This document shows positions 35,918-46,197 of a stretch of DNA of 64,000 nucleotides, piece after piece. Position 1 is the stretch's first letter. Every line of letters begins with the position of its first letter. The position numbers and the translations under genes are program-made. Source of the DNA: Leucobacter edaphi (GTDB taxonomy: Bacteria > Actinomycetota > Actinomycetes > Actinomycetales > Microbacteriaceae); the NCBI RefSeq assembly GCF_016522535.1, contig NZ_JAEHOI010000011.1, positions 310,001 through 374,000 of the forward strand. The letters are read 5' to 3'. The notes under the pieces are model-generated. The model worked only from the letters and a program-made list of their open reading frames with translations. It was not told where the DNA came from and searched no databases.

Positions 35918-38900
35918 TCACGAGTCGTGCGTTCGCCTCCGGCGGCGCGCCACGAGGAGCACTCCCCCGGCGCCGAGAAGCAGTGCGGCCAGGACCGCGG
36001 CGCCCCCGATCGTTCCGCCGGTGATGGGGAGGCCCGGGCTGCCGGGCGCGCCAGGGATACCGGGGACTCCGGGGATGCCTGGGACACCGGGGATGCCGGG
36101 AACGATCGGGATCACCGGAACCGCCGGATCCTGCTCGGTGCCGTAGCCGGCCCTCGCCTCCTGCGCGCAGTTCTCCTGGCAGTAGGGGCTGTCGAGTTCG
36201 GCAGCGACCACGTTCTCGAGCTTGTCGGAGCCGACCTCGCTCGTGAACTCCCAGTTCACGGAGTCGCCGGCCTCGAGACGGTCGATCGTCTTGCTGCCGT
36301 CCGCGATCTTCTCATCGGTGACGACGAGGTTCTCGATCTCCACGTTGCCGGTGTTCTTGACCGTCACACGCCAGTGCGCGGTTGCCCCCTTCGCGAGGGT
36401 CGGGCGGTCGTCTCCGCTGTGCCACTCGCCCTTGGCATCCTGCACCTCCTTGCGGATCGTGTAGGACGCGAGCGCGCCGAACGCGTTCGCCGGATCCTCC
36501 GCCTTCACGCTGGCGATCGGCTCGTCGTTCTCGTCCAGGACGGGGTTGCCCTTGGCGTCCACCGGGGTGCCGGTCGCGGTGCCGACGTTCGTGTACTGGC
36601 CCTCGGGGATCTTGCCCGTCCCCGTCCCCTCGACCGATTCGCCCGGTTCAAGCGTGCCGTCGAAGCCGGCGGGGAACTTCACCTGCACTCCCCGGTCATC
36701 GTCGACACTCACGTCGACGAGCTTCGTGTCTCCCGTGTTGGTGACGACGTAGCGGAACTCGGCGTCGCTTCCCGCGGGGACGCGAACGCCAGGGGCCTCA
36801 TTCGCGTCCTCGTCGTTCACGTACTTGACGATCCCGATCCCGGGCACCCCGATCGGGTACACGTCGACGCTATCCTCGACGCGCACCGGATCGACGGGCG
36901 CCATCGGATTTCCCGTCACGATCGCGGTGTTGGAGATCGGTCCGGCCGTCGCGATGTCAGCCTTCGTGACCGTGTACTTCGCGGTCCACACGAGCGTCTG
37001 GCCGGGCTTCAGCTCGGACAGCGTCCCGGTCGAGGCCGCGGTGTCGAGCACCGGCGGCGCGTCGAGCGTGAGCCGATCCCCCGCCGCGTTGGTGAAGTCC
37101 TGCTCAGCGAGTCGATTCTCGTACAGGGTCACCGCGCCGTTGTTCGTCGCGGTGAAGGTGTACGTGACGGTGTCGCCCACGCGGATCCCGCGAACCGGGT
37201 CGGCCGTCTTCTCGAACTCCAGCGACGGGAACAGGCGCACGATGCTCACGGTCGCGCTGTCCTCGTCCGATACCGTGGGCTTCTCGGGGCTCTCGGTCTT
37301 GCCGGTCGCGGTCACCGTTGCCGTATTGTCGATGCGACCTCCGACCACCGCGTCTTTCTCGGTCACCGTGTACTCGGCGGTCCAGACGATCTTCTGTCCC
37401 GGGTTGAGGAGCGCGGTCGTGCCCGTTGAGGCCGCCGCGTCGACCACGGGTGCCGCGTCGAGTTCGATCGGGACACCCGAGGCGTCAACGAAGGACTTCT
37501 CGCCCAGCTTCACGTTCTCGAGCGGCATGGACCCGGTGTTGGTCGCGGTGAAGGTGTAGGTGACCGTGTCGCCCATGTGCACCCCGTATCCGGGGAACAC
37601 GGACTTATCGAGCTCGATTCCGGGTGCGACGAGGCCCGCGTCGATATCGCTGCGAGTCTCACCGGCGCCGAGCTTGATCGGCGCCGCCTTCCCGTCGGCC
37701 TGGGACGCGTCGGAGTCGACGGCGCGATCAGACCCGGCCGCACGGGTCGTGAAGAACGCCCCGTTCGGCGCCACGAACTGGACTGTGTAGCCCGCGTCGT
37801 TCGAGGAGTGCAGGTTCGCGAAGGAGTACTTGCCACTCGCGTCCGTCTTCGTCTCGAGCGCGATCGCGTTGCCGAGCTTGTCGGTTCCCGTGAGCTTGAC
37901 GGTCACGCCCGCGGCGGGCTTCTCACCCGCGTCCTGGATCCCGTTGCCGTTCGCGTCGTACCAGACGTAGTCGCCGATCGACCCGCCGACCACGTCGACC
38001 GCCGAGGCGATCGGACCAAGCGCACGGAACTCGACGAAGCCGCCCGTGTTCGTCAGCACCGTCGCCATGGCGTACAGCGTGTTGAGGTACTGATCGCCCG
38101 CGACGTTGCCGTGCGGGGTGAACACCATGCGGTAGGTGAAGTTGTCCGCGCTGTTGAACGAGCCGTCGTGCTTCACGCGTACGCCCGTCACGGTGGTCAT
38201 ATCGGCGGGCGGGGTCTTCGACCACACGGCCGGGTTCGGGATCCGCGGATCCGTGCCTGACGTGGCGCCGTTCGTCGAGTTGGACGGGTCCTTCGGATCC
38301 GTGCTCAGCTTCGACTGGTCGACCGTCGTGTACCAGACCTCGGACTTCGTGCCCGCGATTTTCGTCACCGAGGCGAGTTCGAGCGTGCCGGAGAACTTCG
38401 AAGCGCCCTTCGAGAACTCGGTGCCCGCGAGGGGGTCGTGGCCGTTCTTCGGGAGCACGTCGATCATGTCGATGTTCACCACGCCGGGGTACTGCCCCAG
38501 GTTCGCCGAGGTGATATCCCACTGGACCTGGTTGTTGTTCGCCTGCTGCCGGTCACGGTTGACCTCGGTCTGCGGGGAGGCCGGCGACTTCTCGATCTTC
38601 ACGCCAGCGGGATTAATGATTCGCACCTGCTGGTCGTCGGTGCGGAGGGCCGCCGCCGAGCTGTCCCCGACCGCGGTGACCCGGGTGACGTTCGTGTAGG
38701 TTCCCGCGTCGATGACGTTCGAGATGCGGACGTCATAGGTGATCGGGTCGAGCACGTCGGTTGTCTTGTGCGCGCCCAGGTTCCAGTACAGGTAGGTGCC
38801 GTTCGCGCAGTCGAGCGTCGAGTCGGGTTGACGCGCCGTCAGGAACGGATGCGAGGACTTCTCGATGATCTGCCCCGCCGGCAGGCAGTCCTCCACGATC

Positions 38901-41113
38901 ACCTTCGAGGTGGAGCCCTGCACCTGGCCGGAGCTCAGCGTCGGCGTCAGCCGGTAGGTGTAGGACTTGCCGGAGGTGACGTCGATAATGTTCGGCGTCC
39001 ACGCGCCCGCGCCGTCCTTGATCGCCTTCTGGATACGGGAGATCAGGTCCGAGACGATCACGCGGTCGCCGTTCCCGCCCGAGTTCGTGTCCTTGTTGTA
39101 GGCGCTGAGCGTCCACTTCGCCGCGTTGAGTTCGGCCTCGGTCACGCCGGGACGGGTGAAGAGCACATTCGACCGGTAGTTCGGAATGATCGTGCCGGGT
39201 TTCAGGTTGTCGGCGACGCGCATGCCGATGTTGATGAGCACGTTCGAGTTCGCGTTGTTCGTGGGGAGCTCGGTGACGATGCGGACCACGTTGACGCCCG
39301 TGTATACGCCCTTCGCGGCCTGCGCGGGATCGTTGCCGGGAACGTCCTTCGGGTCGGAATACCAGCTGGCGACCTTCGTGCAGTCGAAGCCCGGCCCGGC
39401 CGTGCCCTCGTTCGAGTACACGACCTTCAGCTCGGGGAGCTTCGACCGGTCCGTGACGACCTCCGAGGTCCCTCCGGGGGTCAGCGGCATGAGTCCACCA
39501 CCGGCCCATACCGCGGCGCCGTCGCTGCCGAAGGTGTTCGCGCGGCCTGCGCCACTCGGATATTTCTTCGCCTGCAGGTTCATCAGGGAGTTATCCCAGT
39601 TATCGCAGGCGCCGATCGTGAGCGGCTCCTTCGTCAGTTCGGGCGAGGTGCCGTTGCGGAAGTTCAGCGCGGAGTACACGTCGCCGCCGGGGAACACCTG
39701 TCCGTCACCCGAGAAGGCGCGGGCGACTCCGGCCGGACCCTGCCAATAGTTGTTCGTCTCGTAGATGCCGACGGCCACGTTGCCCGGTGTGCCGGGAACG
39801 GCGGCGTAGAGCTTCGTCACCTGGCCCTCGACGTTCACCACGATCGTCGTGTTCCGGTAGTTGTTGTTCGCGATGTCCGCGGTCGCGTCGATCGGCTGCC
39901 CGGCGATGTCGGTGCCGGCGAAGTTCTTGATCGTGTTGTTCAGCGGAAGCGAGAAGGAGGTCCCGGCAGCGTTCGACTTGCCCCACTTCATGACGGACTC
40001 GATCGGAACCTGCACCCGCATCGACTGCGAGAAGACCGCGGCGCGGTTGGTGTTCAGATCGCGACCCGCCTGATCCTTTGTGGGATAGGTCCACGCGGTG
40101 GTGTCGGCATTCGTGACCTTGATCGTCACCGGGGTGCCCGGTCCTCCCGGCTGGGTGCACTGCACGGTGCCGCTATCGCGGACGGCCTGGTCGGTGTTGC
40201 CTGCCTTGCTCCCGGGAACTCCGACGTAGTTGGTGGCGTTTCCGCAGCTCATGAGAGACATGCCGTAGCGCGCCTTGTCGGCGGCGCTCATGTCGATCCC
40301 GAACAGCGAGAGCGGCGTGAGGTCATCGGTGAAGCTGAACTCCGTCAGCGGCGTGTTGCCCTTGCCGCCGATCGGCACTGAAGCGGTGAACGTGTAGTAA
40401 GTCCAGAGGCACTGGCGACCGGGAGGGCCGAAGTCGCACGTCGTGCGGCTCGCCGTCGGCAGTGACACCGAGTTCGGGTTTTCGAAGAGGGCGTTCTTCG
40501 AGAAGTCGTAGCGGGCCTTCGCGACGACGCTGGAGTCGATCGTGGCCGCTGGCGTCGTCGCGAGCCCGGAACCGCTCGCGGTCGCCGAGGCGGTGAGCAC
40601 GGTGCCGTTGGGGACCTCGGGCCGGACGCGCACCTCGAAGGGGAAGTTCGCCTCGGTGTTATCGCCGAGCTTCTCGTCGGGGATGACGCAGTGGATCGTC
40701 TGCTGGGGAAGCGTCGTCCAGGAGGTAGCGGTGACCGGCACGGGAGGAGCTGGCAGCGTTGCCGGGGTCACACTGCTGCCGTCGGCGCAGTACGGAGGCA
40801 GCGAGGTGACCTGCGTGCCCTTCGGGGCGACGAGGTCGATGGCCACGCCCTTGCCCTTGACGTCACCGCGCGTGGAGAGCGGGACGTCGTAGGTGATCAC
40901 GTCGTTCGTGCGGACGAGAGCGTCGCCCGCGGTGGTGTCGAGGTCGTCCCAGGGCGCGGTGCCCGTGGACTGCACGAGCTTCACGCCGAGCGTTCCGTCG
41001 GCCGCGAAGGCCGCGGTCGGCACGATGGTGAATCCGAGCATGAGCGCGAGCGCTGCGGCGCCGATCGATCGCCAGCGTCTCGTGGACGCGGTGCGGACAG
41101 CACGAATTGCCAT
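35918..41113 (-). CDS. Large LPXTG-anchored surface protein with DUF11 and SdrD B-like domains
   Basis: Cell-wall-anchored protein of 1731 residues. A basic signal peptide (to about residue 38, ending PTAAFA) is followed by a long N-terminal region, then isopeptide/DUF11-type repeats built on D-x-V-TYTFTATNTG. One SdrD B-like domain (GDYVWYDANGNGIQDAGE) lies near residue 1070. Then come further DUF11-like repeats, a collagen-like proline/glycine/isoleucine/valine stalk, the sortase motif LPITGG near residue 1695, a hydrophobic helix and a basic tail. The proposed role is adhesion or a cell-surface coat. A minus-strand promoter-like pair lies about 100 bp upstream. No sortase gene is present in this window. 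Confidence 0.92.
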   Translation of the reverse strand: MAIRAVRTASTRRWRSIGAAALALMLGFTIVPTAAFAADGTLGVKLVQSTGTAPWDDLDTTAGDALVRTNDVITYDVPLSTRGDVKGKGVAIDLVAPKGTQVTSLPPYCADGSSVTPATLPAPPVPVTATSWTTLPQQTIHCVIPDEKLGDNTEANFPFEVRVRPEVPNGTVLTASATASGSGLATTPAATIDSSVVAKARYDFSKNALFENPNSVSLPTASRTTCDFGPPGRQCLWTYYTFTASVPIGGKGNTPLTEFSFTDDLTPLSLFGIDMSAADKARYGMSLMSCGNATNYVGVPGSKAGNTDQAVRDSGTVQCTQPGGPGTPVTIKVTNADTTAWTYPTKDQAGRDLNTNRAAVFSQSMRVQVPIESVMKWGKSNAAGTSFSLPLNNTIKNFAGTDIAGQPIDATADIANNNYRNTTIVVNVEGQVTKLYAAVPGTPGNVAVGIYETNNYWQGPAGVARAFSGDGQVFPGGDVYSALNFRNGTSPELTKEPLTIGACDNWDNSLMNLQAKKYPSGAGRANTFGSDGAAVWAGGGLMPLTPGGTSEVVTDRSKLPELKVVYSNEGTAGPGFDCTKVASWYSDPKDVPGNDPAQAAKGVYTGVNVVRIVTELPTNNANSNVLINIGMRVADNLKPGTIIPNYRSNVLFTRPGVTEAELNAAKWTLSAYNKDTNSGGNGDRVIVSDLISRIQKAIKDGAGAWTPNIIDVTSGKSYTYRLTPTLSSGQVQGSTSKVIVEDCLPAGQIIEKSSHPFLTARQPDSTLDCANGTYLYWNLGAHKTTDVLDPITYDVRISNVIDAGTYTNVTRVTAVGDSSAAALRTDDQQVRIINPAGVKIEKSPASPQTEVNRDRQQANNNQVQWDITSANLGQYPGVVNIDMIDVLPKNGHDPLAGTEFSKGASKFSGTLELASVTKIAGTKSEVWYTTVDQSKLSTDPKDPSNSTNGATSGTDPRIPNPAVWSKTPPADMTTVTGVRVKHDGSFNSADNFTYRMVFTPHGNVAGDQYLNTLYAMATVLTNTGGFVEFRALGPIASAVDVVGGSIGDYVWYDANGNGIQDAGEKPAAGVTVKLTGTDKLGNAIALETKTDASGKYSFANLHSSNDAGYTVQFVAPNGAFFTTRAAGSDRAVDSDASQADGKAAPIKLGAGETRSDIDAGLVAPGIELDKSVFPGYGVHMGDTVTYTFTATNTGSMPLENVKLGEKSFVDASGVPIELDAAPVVDAAASTGTTALLNPGQKIVWTAEYTVTEKDAVVGGRIDNTATVTATGKTESPEKPTVSDEDSATVSIVRLFPSLEFEKTADPVRGIRVGDTVTYTFTATNNGAVTLYENRLAEQDFTNAAGDRLTLDAPPVLDTAASTGTLSELKPGQTLVWTAKYTVTKADIATAGPISNTAIVTGNPMAPVDPVRVEDSVDVYPIGVPGIGIVKYVNDEDANEAPGVRVPAGSDAEFRYVVTNTGDTKLVDVSVDDDRGVQVKFPAGFDGTLEPGESVEGTGTGKIPEGQYTNVGTATGTPVDAKGNPVLDENDEPIASVKAEDPANAFGALASYTIRKEVQDAKGEWHSGDDRPTLAKGATAHWRVTVKNTGNVEIENLVVTDEKIADGSKTIDRLEAGDSVNWEFTSEVGSDKLENVVAAELDSPYCQENCAQEARAGYGTEQDPAVPVIPIVPGIPGVPGIPGVPGIPGAPGSPGLPITGGTIGGAAVLAALLLGAGGVLLVARRRRRTHDS

Positions 41114-41503
41114 ATTGAATTTCCCCCAGCCGGCGTGCGGTCAGCAGAGGGAGATGATTCAAAGCGCGACCCTTGCGCCCAGCCCCCCGGCCGCTGCCTA
41201 TCATCGACAGGTTACATTAGGGATCGTTATCTTCCAAGACCGTGATGCTGCCGCGCAAATAAGCCACATTCGTCGGTGACTGATCAGGGATTCTTACTCT
41301 CCCATGCGTGCCGCACCCCAATTCGAGCCTCGAACGCCCGCACTGAGTTATGGCACTTCACTCCGTCGCGCGGTCCTGCCGAGCCGGGGCTCCGGGCCAG
41401 CTCAGCAGGAGACGGGGGCGACCGGACGACACTCCCTCGCGAGGCGCCGACGGATCACTCCCGTGTACCCTGATCCCAGGATGAAACTTCGCAGACGAGG
41501 ACG
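41114..41503. other. Intergenic region between the adhesin and LysR genes
   Basis: About 390 bp without a gene. The only clear signal is a minus-strand promoter for the adhesin: TTGGAA (41232-41237) and TAACCT (41209-41214), 17-bp spacer, giving a 5' leader of about 90 nt. Nothing repeat-like is visible on the LysR side. Confidence 0.45.
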
Positions 41504-42502
41504 GTGCACTGGCGCATGATCTCGACGGTTCGCCTGCGGGTGCTGCGCGAGGTCGCCGATTGCGGGTCATTCACCTCCGCGGCGAAGAATCTCCACCTTG
41601 TCCCGTCCGCGGTCTCACACCACATCTCCAAGCTCGAGAGCGAGCTCGACACTCAGCTCCTCGTCCGTGGATCCCGCGGCCTTCGGCTCACGAGCGCGGG
41701 CAAGAAGCTCGTTGAGTACGCAGAGCGCATCCTCGCGCTGCTCGATGAAGCGGAGGCCGAGGTTCGAGAGATCAGCCGCGGCTCCACTCAGCGACTCAGC
41801 CTGGGATTCTTCATCTCGGCGGGTCTCTCCCTAGTCCCCACGGCACTCTCCGAATTCATGGCGGCTCATCCGTCTGCGCAGCTGAGCATCGTGCCCGGAC
41901 AGCCTGACGAGCTCCTGCCACAGGTGGTGAACGCGGAGCTCGACGCGGCGATCATTTTCGGCGGGGCCGCGTCACCCGATTCCTCGCTCTCGGCCGCGTA
42001 TCCGCTGCTCGAGTTCCGGGAGTTACAGCGCGACGCTCACTTCCTCGCGATCCCTCCCAGCTACCATCACGCCGGATCCGGTCCGGTTCACCTGGAAGAC
42101 CTCGCTGACGCCTCATGGATCGCAACCCGCGGAACCGAGACCGACTCGGGGATCGTTGACCGTCTCTGCGCGGCAGCAGGGTTCACGCCACGCGTTGTCT
42201 GCCGCACCGACTACTTCGATGTTGCGCTCGGAATGGTGGCTGCCGATCTCGGCTTCGCGATCGTACCCGGGATGAGCCTCGCGCTGTCTTCGGTCGGGCC
42301 GCGCAACCGCGTTCGGCTCGCCCCGCTGGTCACGCCATGGCCGAGCAGCCGGTCCATCCTGCTCGCCTCGCTCCGCGGCAGCGAGAATCCCCTCGTGCCC
42401 GTCATCGGCGATCATCTCTCCCGGACCGCCGAGCGGTTGAAGGCGGAGACGGACCGTCTGGAGGCCCGCTTGACCAGCCAACTCGGCGGCCGCGCGGAAT
42501 AG
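41504..42502 (+). CDS. LysR family transcriptional regulator
   Basis: Regulator of 332 residues. The N-terminal helix-turn-helix covers LREVADCGSFTSAAKNLHLVPSAVSHHISKLE, and a periplasmic-binding-like effector domain follows. The GTG at 41504 has GAGG upstream; an ATG at 41516 is an alternative. It faces the amino-acid transporter/D-aminoacylase operon with its stop 10 bp from the hydrolase stop, and may regulate that operon from a distance. Confidence 0.88.
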   Translation: MHWRMISTVRLRVLREVADCGSFTSAAKNLHLVPSAVSHHISKLESELDTQLLVRGSRGLRLTSAGKKLVEYAERILALLDEAEAEVREISRGSTQRLSLGFFISAGLSLVPTALSEFMAAHPSAQLSIVPGQPDELLPQVVNAELDAAIIFGGAASPDSSLSAAYPLLEFRELQRDAHFLAIPPSYHHAGSGPVHLEDLADASWIATRGTETDSGIVDRLCAAAGFTPRVVCRTDYFDVALGMVAADLGFAIVPGMSLALSSVGPRNRVRLAPLVTPWPSSRSILLASLRGSENPLVPVIGDHLSRTAERLKAETDRLEARLTSQLGGRAE

Positions 42503-42511
42503 CGTGAGGGC

Positions 42512-43771
42512 TCAACCCGCGATGAACTCCACGGCCCGCGCAATCGCGCGAATCGTTTCAACCGCCGCTCGCGGCTCGAAACCCTCCGTGCCGACGGCGA
42601 GGATGTTTGCTCCAGGGGGTCTGCCCGCCCGTTCGAACCAGGCCACATCATTGCGAATCCCGTCGTCCCAGCCGCTCTTTGACCCGGAGTCAGCGGGTGC
42701 CTTGAGCCCCTGAGTAATCGCGGGAAAGCGCTGCGCGCGGAGCATGTCGAGCAGCGTCCGCGTGGTGCTGGGCCGGAGGACGCTCCCGTCGACGATCCTT
42801 GCGAGCAGCAGTGCCAGATCGGCGGCAGTGGTTTCGTGCGTGAAACCGATCTCTTTGGCCGCGGCGTCACCGATCAGCCGGGTCAGCTGAGTGTCCTTGA
42901 GTCCGAGGCTCGCGAGTTTTTCCGCGATGCTGGCGAATCCGATTTGCCCCACGAGGACGTTACTCGCCTCATTCGAGGAGAACTCGATCATGCGAGACAG
43001 GCACTCCCGCACGGTCACCTGTTCTCCCGCCGCCGGGAAATCGGCATCGACCTCCGCACCGGCCAGCGAGAACTCTCCTCCGTCCCTCCCCCTGCTCGGG
43101 AAACGGTCCCGACTGGTGAGCGGATCGTTGAGGCGGATCGTCCCTCGATCGACCGCGGTGAGTACCGCGAGCGCGATGGAGAGCTTGATCGTACTCGCAG
43201 CGTAGAAACGCTCCCTGGCCCTGTGGGCTGCGAGCGCACGGCCATCGGGGGCGAGCGCGTAAATGGCGGCTCGGGGAAGCGAGGACGCGTCGCATCTGAC
43301 GGCTGAGCCGGGAGAGTCGTCGCCGGCCTCGCCCCCGTCGACAGGCCCAGTTGACCCGACAAGGAGTGTTGCGGCGAGCGCCGCGAACGCCTCGGCGAAC
43401 TCCGAATCGGAGAAACCGTCGGCGTGGGCGACCAACTGGACTCGCCGATCTGATCCCGCTGAGGTGCGCCCGGACAATACCCGCGCGTGGGTGCTGCCCG
43501 CGCCCCGGTCTCCCCGTCCCTCACCCGCGGAATTCTCTGCGCGCTCGTGTGCCCCTGCGAGCCGAGCGACGTCGCGCACCGACACTTCACTGCCAAGAAG
43601 TCCCAGGTCAGCATCGAGCGGTAGCGCTTCCGACAGCGATTCCACCGGAACGCTCAGGTCGTTTCCGTATCCGGCGAGGCTCCGCCCGTTGTGGTCCAGC
43701 AACAGCCAGGCGAGACGCGGTGCATCCCTCGGCTTCCCGTCCCGGGGTTCACCCGGAAATGCGTCGTACAC
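42512..43771 (-). CDS. Class A beta-lactamase-like serine hydrolase
   Basis: Protein of 419 residues. The C-terminal two thirds match the Beta-lactamase2/PBP-like fold: Ser193-x-x-Lys196 in AASTIKLS, SSN (265-267) in the SDN position, and KSG (365-367) in the KTG position. The Glu-containing omega-loop motif needed for efficient class A hydrolysis is not obvious, so a D-amidase or D,D-peptidase-like role is more likely than antibiotic resistance. The first 150 residues form an unrecognised region, and no signal peptide is seen. The GTG start lies 6 bp after the D-aminoacylase stop. Confidence 0.75.
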   Translation of the reverse strand: MYDAFPGEPRDGKPRDAPRLAWLLLDHNGRSLAGYGNDLSVPVESLSEALPLDADLGLLGSEVSVRDVARLAGAHERAENSAGEGRGDRGAGSTHARVLSGRTSAGSDRRVQLVAHADGFSDSEFAEAFAALAATLLVGSTGPVDGGEAGDDSPGSAVRCDASSLPRAAIYALAPDGRALAAHRARERFYAASTIKLSIALAVLTAVDRGTIRLNDPLTSRDRFPSRGRDGGEFSLAGAEVDADFPAAGEQVTVRECLSRMIEFSSNEASNVLVGQIGFASIAEKLASLGLKDTQLTRLIGDAAAKEIGFTHETTAADLALLLARIVDGSVLRPSTTRTLLDMLRAQRFPAITQGLKAPADSGSKSGWDDGIRNDVAWFERAGRPPGANILAVGTEGFEPRAAVETIRAIARAVEFIAG

Positions 43772-43777
43772 GCTGGC

Positions 43778-45394
43778 CTACACTTCCTCGTCGGAGCCAC
43801 GCGCGACCACTTCCCCTGGCCGCGCGGCGCTCACGTGTCCCCCGCAGAATACCTGCTGACCCGACACAAACACCCGCTCAACGCCCACTGGCGGCAGCAG
43901 CGGGTCCGCGAAGGTGGCGCGGTCTGCGATCCGTTCGGGATCGAAGACGACCAGATCGGCAATCCCGCCGATGTCGAGTGATCCCCGCCCCGCAAGACCG
44001 AAACGCCGCGCCGGGAGCGCGGTCATCCGGCGAACGGCTTCCTCAAGCTCCAGAACACCCTCCTCGCGGACGTAGTTTCCGAGCACTCTCGCGAAGGTCC
44101 CGGCCCATCGGGGGTGCGGCTTCCCGTCGCGCGGGACTCCGTCGGAGCCGATCATCGTCCCGGGGTGGGCGAGGATCCTCCGCATGTCGACTTCTTCCAC
44201 CGTGCGGGAGATGATCGTCACCAGCCCGTCCTCCGCCAGCAGCAGGTCAAGCGCGAAATCGAGCGGATCCTGCCGGGTCGCTGCCGCGAGCTCCGCGATC
44301 GATTTGCCGAGGGTTTCAGGCCGGTGCGGCGCAGACGCAACATCGATCAGGTGCCATCCGCCGTTCCCGACCGTGTTCTCCCAGCCGGGGGTACCGGCTT
44401 CGATGTCGTGCCGAATCTGCTCCCGGATCAGCGGATCAGTGATCCGCTCGAGCAGAGCCCCAAGCCCGCCTTCCGCGGTCCAGGGCGGAAGCATCGCGTG
44501 GAGGTTGGTGCTGCCGGCGGTGTAGGGGTAGACGTCGCAGGTGACGTCGAGGCCTCGGGCTCGGGCCTCGTCCATCATCTCGAGCGTCGCGCGGCTCTTG
44601 CCGGCCGCGTATTTCCCCGCCGTCTTGTGGTGAGACACGTGGAGGGGACTCCCGCTGGCACCGGCGATCTCGAGGGCCTCACCGAGGGCATCGACGACGC
44701 CGCGCATCTCGTCGCGCATGTGGGTGACATAGGGAACGCCGTGCCGAGTGGAGACGCGTGCCATGGCAATGAGTTCGTCTCGCGGGGCGTAGCTTCCTGG
44801 CGGATAGATGAGGCCGCTCGACCAGCCGACCGCGCCCCCGGCGAGCGCCGCATCGAGCAGTGCGAGCATCCGATCGAGTTCGTCGTCGCGCAGCGTCCGC
44901 TGGGCGAAGCCGCTGACCGCCGTGCGGAGCGTGGAGTGGCCGACGAGCGTGGCGAGGTGGTTGACCCGGCCGACCACGCGCTGGCTCGCCGCGTATTCGG
45001 TGAGGGTGTCGTGTCCCCGGCATGGCTCGCCGAAAATCGCGCTGCCGAGTTCGTCGAGCTGGGGCCGGAGTTCCTCCCGCGTCGGACCGGGGAACATCGA
45101 GTAGCCGCAGTTTCCGGCGATCTCGAGCGTCACTCCCTGCCTGGCGGCCGCGAGCGACAGCTCACCCGTTTGCCCGCCTTCCTGGAGGGTGATCGCGTCG
45201 GAGTGCGTGTGCACGTCGATGAAGCCAGGCGAAACCGCGAGGCCCCCGACATCGATCACCTCAGCGTCGCCCTCGTCGATGCGGTCGGGAGCCACGATCT
45301 GCCGGCCGTTGAACGCCAGGTCTCGACGGGCTCCGGGGCGGCCTGATCCGTCGATGAGCAGGCCGCCCCGGAGGAGCACGGGACGCGCCATCAC
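43778..45394 (-). CDS. N-acyl-D-amino-acid deacylase (D-aminoacylase)
   Basis: Amidohydrolase of 538 residues releasing D-amino acids from N-acyl-D-amino acids. The TIM-barrel metal site starts with DVHTHSD (His62, His64). Cys96 in GNCGYS corresponds to the characteristic metal-ligand cysteine of D-aminoacylases, and further His/Asp ligands (HVSHHKT, IGSDGVP) are present. The GTG at 45394 overlaps the ATPase stop (GTGA). With the amino-acid importer it suggests scavenging of acylated D-amino acids or peptidoglycan fragments. Confidence 0.87.
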   Translation of the reverse strand: MMARPVLLRGGLLIDGSGRPGARRDLAFNGRQIVAPDRIDEGDAEVIDVGGLAVSPGFIDVHTHSDAITLQEGGQTGELSLAAARQGVTLEIAGNCGYSMFPGPTREELRPQLDELGSAIFGEPCRGHDTLTEYAASQRVVGRVNHLATLVGHSTLRTAVSGFAQRTLRDDELDRMLALLDAALAGGAVGWSSGLIYPPGSYAPRDELIAMARVSTRHGVPYVTHMRDEMRGVVDALGEALEIAGASGSPLHVSHHKTAGKYAAGKSRATLEMMDEARARGLDVTCDVYPYTAGSTNLHAMLPPWTAEGGLGALLERITDPLIREQIRHDIEAGTPGWENTVGNGGWHLIDVASAPHRPETLGKSIAELAAATRQDPLDFALDLLLAEDGLVTIISRTVEEVDMRRILAHPGTMIGSDGVPRDGKPHPRWAGTFARVLGNYVREEGVLELEEAVRRMTALPARRFGLAGRGSLDIGGIADLVVFDPERIADRATFADPLLPPVGVERVFVSGQQVFCGGHVSAARPGEVVARGSDEEV

Positions 45395-46197
45395 GCGACC
45401 CTGGAGAGGAAGTCTCTCGTGCGCTGATGCTGGGGATCGTCGAGCACCTCGGCGGCCGTTCCGGTCTCGACCACAACGCCGTCGGCCATGAACACGACCC
45501 GGTCGGCGACGCTGCGTGCGAACTGCATCTCGTGCGTGACCACGACCATCGTCATCCCCGAGGCTGCGAGCTCTTGCATGACCTGCAGCACCTCCCCGAC
45601 GAGTTCGGGATCAAGGGCCGAGGTGGGCTCGTCGAACAGCATGACCGACGGGTGCATGGCGAGCGCGCGGGCGATCGCGACGCGCTGCTGCTGACCTCCG
45701 GAGAGCTGCGCGGGATAGTGGTCGGCGTGCTCGCCGAGCCCGACTCGAGCGAGGAGGCTCCGTGCGAGCTCCTCCGATTCGCCTTTCGGTTTGCGCAGTA
45801 CCTTCCACGGCCCTTCGAGTACGTTCTCGAGCGCGGTGAGGTGCGGGAACAGGTTGAATCGCTGGAACACCATTCCGATCCGCTGCCGCTGCTTCCGCAG
45901 GTCGTCATACTTCCGTTCCAGGAGGGCGCCATCGGCCTGCTCCTCATAGCCGAGGAGTTCACCATTCATCCAGATCCGACCGGAGTCGATGCGCTCGAGC
46001 TGGTTCATGCAGCGGAGGAAGGTCGTCTTGCCGGAGCCGGAGGGCCCGATCACGCACACGACTTCTCCCTCGCGGACGTCGAGGCTGACACCCTTCAGGA
46101 TCTCGCGCTCGCCGAAGCTTTTCCGGACGGCGACGGCCTCGACAAGGAGTCCGTCTGTTCGGGTCGCCAGAGGACCCGTCGGGGTTTCGCGGCTCAC
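45391..46197 (-). CDS. Polar amino acid ABC transporter ATP-binding protein (GlnQ-like)
   Basis: ATPase of 268 residues with Walker [11 protein letters not shown]-loop [11 protein letters not shown], signature [15 protein letters not shown] and Walker [16 protein letters not shown], all of the polar amino-acid class. The start overlaps the permease stop (GTGA). It drives import with the permease and binding protein encoded upstream. Confidence 0.92.
   Translation of the reverse strand: MSRETPTGPLATRTDGLLVEAVAVRKSFGEREILKGVSLDVREGEVVCVIGPSGSGKTTFLRCMNQLERIDSGRIWMNGELLGYEEQADGALLERKYDDLRKQRQRIGMVFQRFNLFPHLTALENVLEGPWKVLRKPKGESEELARSLLARVGLGEHADHYPAQLSGGQQQRVAIARALAMHPSVMLFDEPTSALDPELVGEVLQVMQELAASGMTMVVVTHEMQFARSVADRVVFMADGVVVETGTAAEVLDDPQHQRTRDFLSRVA

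Noticed and set aside
38438-40381. 647-codon plus-strand frame inside the adhesin gene
   Set aside because: It is a shadow of the surface-protein coding sequence with no start context or family resemblance.
42512-43771. Antibiotic-resistance beta-lactamase
   Set aside because: The class A Glu motif and a signal peptide are not evident, and the operon context is amino-acid metabolism.
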